5,069 bases of DNA from an uncultured Clostridia bacterium. GTDB taxonomy: Bacteria; Bacillota; Clostridia; Christensenellales; CALWSW01. Under the pieces are notes generated by a model, which was not told the DNA's origin, searched no databases, and was given only the letters and a program-made list of their open reading frames with translations. This document shows, piece by piece, positions 1 through 5,069 of this stretch. A program made the position numbers and the translations under genes. The stretch covers positions 1 through 5,069 of the forward strand of contig CALNBC010000417.1 of assembly GCA_937874755.1 (NCBI GenBank), given 5' to 3'. The first letter of the stretch is position 1, and each line of letters begins with the position of its first letter.

Positions 1-456
1 AAAATCCAGGATGTTTAAGCCTTCTCCTACATCCCAGTGGGGCTTTGGTTCAAAGTCGAACTTGCGGGGCTCGCCCCAGCGGCGCAGTTCCTCGTTGGCG
101 GAATCGTCCGTGCCGGGGGTGACTTCCTTATAGGGGATATTGGGTATCGCCATGAGGAAGTCCTCAAGCTCGGATTCCCTTTCGGCAACCTGCGCATCCA
201 GCTCGGTGATTTCGTCTGAAAGCTGCTTCATATCTGCGAGCAGGGCGGAAACGTCCTCCCCCGCCTTTTTGAGCTTAGGTACCTGGGCGGAATCGGCGTT
301 GCGCTTTGCCTTTTTGGCTTCAACCTCGCCCATCAGCGTGCGGCGTGACTCGTCCAGCGCGATGAGGGCATCCACGTCTATGTCGGTCTTGTTGCGAAGG
401 GCAAGGGCAGCCTTCAGTTCGTCGGGATTGGCGCGAATGCGCTTGATGTCCAGCAT
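1..456 (-). CDS. serS: Seryl-tRNA synthetase, N-terminal part (runs off window)
   Basis: Cytoplasmic class II aminoacyl-tRNA synthetase that charges tRNA-Ser (and tRNA-Sec where present) with serine. Only the first 152 residues are in the window, about a third of the usual ~425. The start MLDIKRIRANPDELKAAL is the characteristic SerRS N-terminus. Residues ~28-100 are rich in Glu, Lys, Ala and Leu and match the long antiparallel coiled-coil arm that grips the tRNA-Ser variable arm. The linker follows, with IPNIP at 104-108 and RRWGEP at 125-130, then FDFEPKPHWDVGE at 133-145, leading into the catalytic core. Class II motifs 1-3 lie beyond the edge and cannot be checked. The ATG at 456-454 has a GGAGG Shine-Dalgarno at 467-463, six bases upstream. 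The gene begins 46 nt after argS on the same strand with no visible terminator, so cotranscription is likely. Identification is firm. Confidence 0.96.
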   Translation of the reverse strand, partial: MLDIKRIRANPDELKAALALRNKTDIDVDALIALDESRRTLMGEVEAKKAKRNADSAQVPKLKKAGEDVSALLADMKQLSDEITELDAQVAERESELEDFLMAIPNIPYKEVTPGTDDSANEELRRWGEPRKFDFEPKPHWDVGEGLNILDF

Positions 457-502
457 TGTAAGCCTCCGTTTTATCCAATATTGAACGAATTTTTTACGTT
501 TA

Positions 503-2200
503 CTACATTCTAGTCGGCGCGGCGATGCCTATAAGGTTAAGCCCCGTCGCGATGACCTGCTTTGCACAGGCGGTGAGGGCGAGGCGAGCGTTCTGCACCT
601 CCCTGGGTTCGCCGAGTATCCTGTGAGCGAGGTAGAACCGATTGTACGCCTGGGCGAGGTCGACCACATAGCGCGTGATTATAAAAGGCTCGTATTTCTT
701 GCAGGCGGATTGGACTGTAGCGGGAAATTCGTAGAGCAGCCGCGCAACTTCGACGGATTCGGGGTCGGTTATCAGCGAATATTCAACCTGTGCTTCTTTG
801 TCGTATTCCGCTCTTGCGAGCAGCGAGCAGCAGCGGGCGTGGGTGTATTGGCAGTACGGCCCCGTTTCGCCCTCGAAGTTCAGCGCACGATCCCAATCGA
901 AGACTATGTCCTTGATTCGCGATGCAGACAGGGTGGAGAACACCAGTGCTCCGACGCCCACCTCTCTGGCGATTTCGTCCATCCCCTCGAGGTCGGGAGA
1001 CTTCTCTTCCATTATTGCCCTGGTCTTCTCGATGGACTCTTTGAGCACATCCTCCAGGAATACGACATTGCCCTTTCTTGTGGAAAGCGTGCCATCCGTC
1101 GTTGAGACCATGCCGAAAGCCACGTGGACGAGATCCTTCGCCCAAGGGTAGCCCATCAGCTCGATGACTCTAAAAACCTGTTTGAAGTGAAGGTTCTGTT
1201 GGTAAGCCACAACGTAGAGGCACTTGTCAAAATCGTAGGTCTGTTTTCTGTAGAATGCTGCAGCAATGTCCCTAGTGGCGTAGAGCGTCGCCCCGTCGCT
1301 GCGGAGTATGAGGCAAGGGGGCATATTGTCCTCCTCGGGGAATCGCACGACCGAGGCACCGTCGTCTAGCTCGAGGAGGTTCTTTTCCCTTAGCTCGTCC
1401 ACTACGGGCTGCATCTTGTCGTTATAGAAGCTCTCGCCCGCATAGGAGTCAAACTTGATGCCAAGCAGGTCGTAAACCCTTTGCACTTCCTTGAGGGTAA
1501 GCGCCCTGAACCAGTCAAATAGCGCGAGCGCTTCTATGTCGCCGTCCTCAATCGCCTTGAAGGCGGCGCGGGCTTCGTCGTTCAGAGTATCGTCCTTCTC
1601 GGCTTCCTCGTGGAACTTTGCGTAAATCTCCAGCATGGCGCGCACGCCGCCCTGCTCGATGCCTTCCTTGCTGCCCCAGCGGCGAAAGGCGACAATCAGC
1701 TTGCCGAACTGGGTACCCCAATCGCCGAGGTGGTTGATGCCGATTGACTTGTAGCCGAGAAAGTTGAATATATTGTAGAGCGCGTGACCGATAACCGTAG
1801 AGCTCAAGTGCCCTATATGGAACGGCTTTGCGATGTTGATTGAAGAATAGTCTATGCATACGGCGCGCCCCTGACCCTCATTAGATGAGCCGAAAGCCTC
1901 GCCCTGCTCGAGCACCGGAGCAAGTGCTTCACGCACGAATACCGATCGGTCTATGAAGAAATTGAGGTAACCGCCTGCGACCTCGACCCTGGAGACGAAT
2001 TCAGGGAAGGTCGATTCGCTTTTAAGCTGAACTGCGATAGCGGGTGGCGCCTTTTTGAGCGATTTTGCCAGCTTGAAGCAGGGCAATGCGTAATCCCCCA
2101 TCTCGGGGTTGGGCGGAGTTTCCAGCATAGAGCTTAGCTCCTGCGTTGGAATATTGGTCGAAGCGGAGAGCGCTTCGGCGATTTCGTTTCTAAAATCCAT
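503..2200 (-). CDS. argS: Arginyl-tRNA synthetase, complete
   Basis: Class Ia synthetase that charges tRNA-Arg with arginine in the cytoplasm. The 565 residues are a normal bacterial length. Residues 1-~100 form the ArgRS-specific N-terminal domain (PEMGDYALPCFKLAK at 32-46). The catalytic Rossmann fold follows, with HIGH at 128-131 inside a SSINIAKPFHIGH block and NHLGDWGTQFGK at 156-167. The KMSKS-equivalent loop is LSTRKG at 372-377; a degenerate KMSKS is normal in ArgRS. YTHAR at 452-456 opens the C-terminal DALR anticodon-binding domain, which ends in the typical APTRM. The frame stays open to 2395, but the start at 2200 is chosen for three reasons: it has an AGGTG ribosome site, it gives the family N-terminus, and the extra 65 residues would overlap the lipid kinase and lie across a terminator and promoter. 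Stop is TAG. A promoter candidate lies just upstream; no T-box leader is visible. Confidence 0.97.
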   Translation of the reverse strand: MDFRNEIAEALSASTNIPTQELSSMLETPPNPEMGDYALPCFKLAKSLKKAPPAIAVQLKSESTFPEFVSRVEVAGGYLNFFIDRSVFVREALAPVLEQGEAFGSSNEGQGRAVCIDYSSINIAKPFHIGHLSSTVIGHALYNIFNFLGYKSIGINHLGDWGTQFGKLIVAFRRWGSKEGIEQGGVRAMLEIYAKFHEEAEKDDTLNDEARAAFKAIEDGDIEALALFDWFRALTLKEVQRVYDLLGIKFDSYAGESFYNDKMQPVVDELREKNLLELDDGASVVRFPEEDNMPPCLILRSDGATLYATRDIAAAFYRKQTYDFDKCLYVVAYQQNLHFKQVFRVIELMGYPWAKDLVHVAFGMVSTTDGTLSTRKGNVVFLEDVLKESIEKTRAIMEEKSPDLEGMDEIAREVGVGALVFSTLSASRIKDIVFDWDRALNFEGETGPYCQYTHARCCSLLARAEYDKEAQVEYSLITDPESVEVARLLYEFPATVQSACKKYEPFIITRYVVDLAQAYNRFYLAHRILGEPREVQNARLALTACAKQVIATGLNLIGIAAPTRM

Positions 2201-2205
2201 CAGGA

Positions 2206-2211
2206 CACCTC
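2206..2211 (-). promoter_or_regulatory. Ribosome binding site of argS
   Basis: The minus strand reads GAGGTG here, five bases before the ATG at 2200-2198. It is the only good Shine-Dalgarno that I see in the region and decides the argS start against longer readings that open at 2395 or at in-frame Met codons within the intergenic region. Confidence 0.8.
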
Positions 2212-2240
2212 GAATAATGCCAAAATAATTACTAAGGGAT

Positions 2241-2269
2241 AGTATACCATCTTTTGCGGGTACTGAAAA
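2241..2269 (-). promoter_or_regulatory. Candidate sigma-A type promoter for argS-serS
   Basis: On the minus strand a -35 hexamer TTTTCA (2269-2264, 4 of 6 matches to TTGACA) is followed after exactly 17 bases by a -10 hexamer TATACT (2246-2241, 5 of 6 matches to TATAAT). Transcription would begin near 2234, giving a leader of about 35 nt before argS, too short for a T-box or other riboswitch. The -35 element is the T-run of the preceding hairpin, so the end of one unit and the start of the next are fused. The call rests on consensus matching alone. Confidence 0.55.
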
Positions 2270-2296
2270 GCAAGCGCGCCCCATAATTTGGGGCGC
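2266..2296 (-). terminator. Probable intrinsic terminator after the lipid kinase gene
   Basis: A perfect 7-bp GC-rich stem (GCGCCCC / GGGGCGC, arms 2296-2290 and 2282-2276) with a 7-base AT loop lies 22 bases past the lipid kinase stop. On the minus strand it is followed by GCTTGCTTTTCAG. The T-run is short and interrupted, so termination may be partial. Its place between the kinase stop and the argS promoter supports the call. On the plus strand the stem is not followed by a T-run. Confidence 0.6.
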
Positions 2297-2318
2297 TGGG
2301 GGGTATATGAGCGCCGCT

Positions 2319-3200
2319 TTACGGCACGGCAACTTGAAGCGCGGCTGGCACGACCTCCATGGCGACTTTGTGCCTTTCGTCGAAAAGCGTTCCATCCAGA
2401 TTTAAGGTGAGCGGCGAATCGCTTTCAATGAGCATCGAGCGACCGGTAAGGGTGTGAATTTCCTTTCGGTTAAGCTTTTTATAAGTCCCCATAAGCGCCT
2501 TGGGCAATAGGTTGAAATAATCCTGGGGCGCTCTAATGGAATCGATAATGCAAATGTCGAGTAGTCCGTCAGCGGGGTCGGAATCGGGTAGTATTCGTAT
2601 GCCACCGCCGTAATGCGTTCCGTTGCCCGCAGCGACTAGGAAGCGCGTTCCTATGAATGGCTCTCCCCCGTCTATCGTCACAGTGATGTGCGGCGAAGTG
2701 TAGCGCGGCACCGTGTACAATACGGACAAAAGGTAACTGAACCCTCCGAATCTTGCATAGCGTCCGGCGTTTCGCACGACCTCGCTGTCAAACCCGACGG
2801 TCGAGATATTCAGCCCGATGAACTCGTCCACCTTCATGCAGTCAACTGTGCGCGATTTGCCGAGAAGTAGCGCCAGCGCCGCCTTCGCGGGGTTCTTGGG
2901 TATGTTCAGGCAGCGGCGGTAATCGTTGCCCGTTCCACCCGGGATTATGCCCATTACGGTTTTCGTGTGTATCAGCCCTTGGGCGACCTCGCAAATTGTG
3001 CCGTCTCCGCCTATGGCGACCACAAGGTCGAAGCCATCTTCAGCCGCCTTTCTCGCAAGCTCGACTGCGTGACCTACGCCGAGGCTTTCGCACACCTCGT
3101 AATCCACGGCGTTTTTATCAAAAACCGAGCGCGCCTTCTCCAGAGATTTTTTCGACCTTCCTTTTCCGGCGACTGGATTAAGTATAAACAGGGTTTTCAT
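2319..3200 (-). CDS. Diacylglycerol kinase family lipid kinase (YegS/BmrU/DgkB-like)
   Basis: A soluble or membrane-peripheral kinase of 293 residues, typical for the family, which transfers phosphate from ATP to a lipid hydroxyl (diacylglycerol or a related lipid). The N-terminal domain carries NPVAGKG at 8-14, the nucleotide-binding GGDGT at 64-68 and PGGTGND at 87-93. The C-terminal beta-rich lipid-binding domain has GFDSEVV at 136-142, GNGTHYGGG at 192-200 and LPDSDPADGLLD at 204-215. The closing motif, usually DGE, reads DGT at 269-271, so the expected Glu is Thr. The start at 3200 has a GGAG six bases upstream and gives the standard N-terminus MKTLFILNP; the frame extends to 3281 but those 27 residues are not family-like. 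It follows pilT by 87 nt and ends before a hairpin. The substrate cannot be read from sequence: DgkB-type recycling of diacylglycerol from lipoteichoic acid synthesis is one possibility. Confidence 0.93.
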   Translation of the reverse strand: MKTLFILNPVAGKGRSKKSLEKARSVFDKNAVDYEVCESLGVGHAVELARKAAEDGFDLVVAIGGDGTICEVAQGLIHTKTVMGIIPGGTGNDYRRCLNIPKNPAKAALALLLGKSRTVDCMKVDEFIGLNISTVGFDSEVVRNAGRYARFGGFSYLLSVLYTVPRYTSPHITVTIDGGEPFIGTRFLVAAGNGTHYGGGIRILPDSDPADGLLDICIIDSIRAPQDYFNLLPKALMGTYKKLNRKEIHTLTGRSMLIESDSPLTLNLDGTLFDERHKVAMEVVPAALQVAVP

Positions 3201-3206
3201 GTTGTG

Positions 3207-3210
3207 CTCC
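3207..3210 (-). promoter_or_regulatory. Ribosome binding site of the lipid kinase gene
   Basis: GGAG on the minus strand, six bases before the ATG at 3200-3198. It decides the start against the upstream in-frame Met codons at 3281 and 3266, which would extend the protein with residues unlike the family and overlap the end of pilT. Confidence 0.7.
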
Positions 3211-3287
3211 AATACAAATAATTCGGACGACAGCGGCAATGCGGCAAAATGCCAAAGCAATGCCATATGCGTCCGGAACAATCAGAA

Positions 3288-4385
3288 TCAGTCCGTTTGA
3301 GCTGCCTTTTTCAGCTTGTCGCGTATCCAAGCCGAATCTGTGGCATGCTCCTCAGCAGTTTCGGCGGTTATTCGCCCGGACTTATAAAGTGCGACAAGGC
3401 TGCTGTCCATCGTCACCATGCCGCACGCCGCGCCTGTGGATATGGCGTTGTTTATCTGGTGAACCTTGTTTTCTCTTATCATAGAACGTATGGCGGGCGT
3501 TGCGACCATAATTTCGAAGGCCGGTATCAGCCCTCCGTCCACGGACGGCACAAGCTGCTGGCTGACTACCGCATTCAGCGCCATGGCAAGCTGCACCCTT
3601 ATCTGCTGCTGGCGGGCGGAAGGAAACACGTCTACAATCCTGTCTATGGATTTTGCCGCGCCTATGGTATGCAGCGTCGAGAATATCAGCTGACCTGTCT
3701 CCGCGGCGGTCATCGCTATGGAAATGGTCTCAAGGTCGCGCATTTCGCCCACGAGTATCACGTTTGGCGATTGGCGAAGCGCGTATCTGAGCGCTTTGTC
3801 GAAGCTCTCGGTGTCGTGGGAAACCTCGCGCTGGCTGATAATGCAGCGATCGTTCCTATATAAAAACTCGATGGGGTCTTCTATGGTGATTATGTGGTAA
3901 GGGTAACTGTGGTTCATCCTGTCAATCATGCAGGAGAGCGTCGTCGATTTTCCGCTCCCCGCGGGGCCTGTAACCAGCACCAGTCCCTTTTGCATGGCGG
4001 TGAAACCCATGACTGTTTCAGGTATGTTGAGGGTAGCAAGGTCGGGAAGGTCGAAGGCGACAGCGCGTATGACTGTGGCGCAGGAACCGCGTTGCCTGTA
4101 CGCCGAAACCCTGAACCGCCCAACTCCCGGCAGCGAAAAGGAGAAATCGTCGTCGCCGCTCGCCTTGTAGTTCTCTATGGAGCGCGCGCCCGAAAGCTCG
4201 TAAAGCCCGAATACAAGGGCTTCTGTCTCATCGGGGGCAAGCCGCTTTTCGCTTTGGGGAATTATCTCGCCAGATAGCTTGAAGGCAACGGGAAAACCCG
4301 CGATGAGGAAAATATCCGAAACGCCCAGCTCCACCGCTTTTTTCAGCAGCTCGACCAGCATTCGTTTGCTTTCGGCAGCAGTCAT
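3288..4385 (-). CDS. pilT: PilT-type type IV pilus retraction ATPase
   Basis: Hexameric cytoplasmic ATPase of the secretion ATPase (GspE/PilT) superfamily that powers pilus retraction from the inner face of the membrane. At 365 residues it is of normal length. The N-terminal PAS-like domain spans ~1-110 (GVSDIFLIAGFPV at 21-33; RFRVSAYRQRG at 90-100). The RecA-like core has Walker A GPAGSGKST at 140-148, the Asp box IITIEDPIEF at 165-174, Walker B VILVGEMRD at 209-217 and the His box ending STLHT at 236-240. The PilT-specific C-terminal motif AIRSMIREN is at 298-306, which favours PilT over the PilB extension ATPase; the tetracysteine of PilB/GspE is absent. The first His-box histidine is Gln232, while His239 is kept. 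The start at 4385 has an AAAGGGG ribosome site five bases upstream. It begins 19 nt after an unrecognised pilus-like gene, so an operon is likely. Stop is TGA. Confidence 0.95.
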   Translation of the reverse strand: MTAAESKRMLVELLKKAVELGVSDIFLIAGFPVAFKLSGEIIPQSEKRLAPDETEALVFGLYELSGARSIENYKASGDDDFSFSLPGVGRFRVSAYRQRGSCATVIRAVAFDLPDLATLNIPETVMGFTAMQKGLVLVTGPAGSGKSTTLSCMIDRMNHSYPYHIITIEDPIEFLYRNDRCIISQREVSHDTESFDKALRYALRQSPNVILVGEMRDLETISIAMTAAETGQLIFSTLHTIGAAKSIDRIVDVFPSARQQQIRVQLAMALNAVVSQQLVPSVDGGLIPAFEIMVATPAIRSMIRENKVHQINNAISTGAACGMVTMDSSLVALYKSGRITAETAEEHATDSAWIRDKLKKAAQTD

Positions 4386-4404
4386 GGACGCCCCTTTCCC
4401 GTTT

Positions 4405-4890
4405 TTATTCGCCGTCCCAAATGTTCAACGAATCATCAAAGAATGCCTGTTCGGCAGAAAGAACCTTTTTCCAAGAAAGTATATCATAACTTCCGTCAAT
4501 AAACACTCTCGCGGAGCAATTGAGGGCGGAATTTTCGCCAACAGGAACGCAGAACTCAATCAAAAATGCCATTTCACCTGGTTCTTCTGGCATGGTCAGT
4601 TTGACCCCTTTTGGGGCAGAGGCGTTGCCATTCGTTTTATAATCGTGCAGGATTCGGGCGAGTATGGCGGAAGCTTCATAATCGGCGCTGTAATACACCT
4701 CTGTTTCCGATACGGTGCGCTCAGCTAAGGTGTATTCGTTCCCGGCAGCGATGAGTGAAAGCACGACCAGCGCAGTTAAGCATAGGCAAATCAGCACGAC
4801 CAACACAGAAGGCGCACCAGTTACCGTGGGAAAGGAAGGGTTGCGCTTGTTTTTGCCTGAGTTTGGGGAGAAGAAGGAACTTTTGCTCAT
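4405..4890 (-). CDS. Single-helix membrane protein, probable type IV pilus cluster component
   Basis: No named family is recognised with certainty. The 161-residue protein has a basic, Ser-rich N-terminus (Lys3, Lys13, Lys15, Arg16), one hydrophobic helix at ~28-49 and a ~110-residue presumably external domain, so the predicted topology is N-in, C-out. The layout helix, then AERTVSETEVYYSAD at 56-70, then ASAILARI at 73-80 resembles PilX/GspK-like minor pilin components, where the helix runs into an Ala-rich, YYxA-containing stretch. I recall similar one-helix proteins beside pil genes in Clostridia. A classic prepilin cleavage site (Gly followed by Phe-Thr-Leu-Ile-Glu) is absent. Cys114 and Cys125 in the outer domain could form a disulfide. 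The start overlaps the upstream stop as ATGA and has its own AGAGGTGG ribosome site. pilT follows after 19 nt. The coding call is firm; the pilus role is inferred from context and topology. Confidence 0.82.
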   Translation of the reverse strand: MSKSSFFSPNSGKNKRNPSFPTVTGAPSVLVVLICLCLTALVVLSLIAAGNEYTLAERTVSETEVYYSADYEASAILARILHDYKTNGNASAPKGVKLTMPEEPGEMAFLIEFCVPVGENSALNCSARVFIDGSYDILSWKKVLSAEQAFFDDSLNIWDGE

Positions 4891-5069
4891 CGGATGCCAC
4901 CTCTTTCCACAAAGGCGGCGACAAGAGAAACAAGCCCATTCCCATGCTCGTCCACCATGTCTATAGTATACGAACGAAGCGGGCTCTTTACGTCCTTTTT
5001 GACACTGAGCACAAAATCTCTTTCCGCCTTTTCGCCCTCGCAGAGCTCCCCCGAAGCGGCAAAGCCTTC
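4887..5069 (-). CDS. 3' end of an unrecognised gene, coupled to the next (partial)
   Basis: The minus strand is open from the window edge for 60 codons and stops at TGA 4889-4887. That stop overlaps the next start in an ATGA, the usual sign of translational coupling. The visible C-terminus begins EGFAASGELCEGEKAERDF and ends LVSLVAAFVERGGIR. It is mixed charged and hydrophobic with alternating residues (DFVLSVKKDV, SYTIDMVDEHG), suggesting beta strands. There is no transmembrane helix in this piece and no motif that I recognise. By position it is probably another pilus cluster component, for example a minor pilin whose N-terminal helix lies outside the window. It could equally be a different soluble or secreted protein. 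No start is visible, so the length is unknown. Confidence 0.72.
   Translation of the reverse strand, partial: EGFAASGELCEGEKAERDFVLSVKKDVKSPLRSYTIDMVDEHGNGLVSLVAAFVERGGIR

Noticed and set aside
457..502. Possible T-box or terminator between argS and serS
   Set aside because: Only 46 bases, with no stem-loop plus T-run and no room for a T-box. It holds the serS ribosome site only.
140..1151. Plus-strand open frames at 140-484, 623-1105 and 798-1151 opposite serS and argS
   Set aside because: They are antisense to firmly identified synthetase genes, are low-complexity (Ser/Arg/Ala-rich) and have no convincing product.
2201..2395. N-terminal 65-residue extension of ArgRS opening at an ATG at 2395
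   Set aside because: It would overlap the lipid kinase 3' end and run through the terminator and promoter. The extra residues are not ArgRS-like, and the ATG at 2200 has a good ribosome site and the family N-terminus.
3201..3238. Promoter for the lipid kinase gene (TTGCCG, 17 bases, TGTATT on the minus strand)
   Set aside because: Both hexamers match only 4 of 6, and the predicted start would fall at or past the ribosome site, leaving no usable leader.
3201..3281. 27-residue extension of the lipid kinase from an ATG at 3281
   Set aside because: The family N-terminus MKTLFILNP begins at 3200 with GGAG at proper spacing. The extension is atypical and abuts the pilT stop.
3249..3863. 204-codon plus-strand open frame opposite pilT
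   Set aside because: It is a shadow of the pilT coding strand: the composition is rich in Arg, His, Gly and Tyr with no recognisable domain, while pilT on the other strand has all its motifs.

Overview
The window is an ordinary-looking chromosomal segment in which every supported gene lies on the minus strand, so transcription runs from high to low coordinates. Protein signatures point to a Gram-positive anaerobe of the Clostridia type. These are a clostridial-style PilT, a one-helix pilus-cluster protein of a kind I recall from Clostridia, a BmrU/DgkB-type lipid kinase, and an ArgRS with the SSINIAKPFHIGH signature. Base composition is slightly GC-rich by eye. TAA, TAG and TGA are all used as stops, so the standard bacterial code fits. 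The taxonomic assignment is inference, and no rRNA or other phylogenetic marker gene is present.

Layout, in order of transcription. (1) 5069-4887 is the 3' end of an unrecognised gene, joined by an ATGA overlap to (2) 4890-4405, a 161-aa single-helix protein resembling a PilX/GspK-style pilus accessory protein. (3) 4385-3288 is pilT, the type IV pilus retraction ATPase, starting 19 nt downstream. (4) 3200-2319 is a diacylglycerol-kinase-family lipid kinase, 87 nt downstream of pilT. (5) 2296-2276 is a GC-rich hairpin that probably ends this unit. (6) 2269-2241 is a candidate sigma-A promoter whose -35 element lies in the T-run of that hairpin. (7) 2200-503 is argS, complete. (8) 456-1 is the first 152 codons of serS, which runs off the window.

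Functionally there are two units. The upstream one is the tail of a type IV pilus cluster followed by a lipid kinase. The downstream one is a two-gene aminoacyl-tRNA synthetase unit, argS-serS, separated by 46 nt with no visible terminator. No gap between genes exceeds 120 bases, and I see no RNA genes, CRISPR, insertion sequences or attachment sites.

I found no convincing undescribed system. The points most worth a second look are the unrecognised gene pair upstream of pilT, a His-to-Gln change in the PilT His box, loss of the usual Glu in the lipid kinase's C-terminal DGE motif, and the compact terminator/promoter junction before argS.
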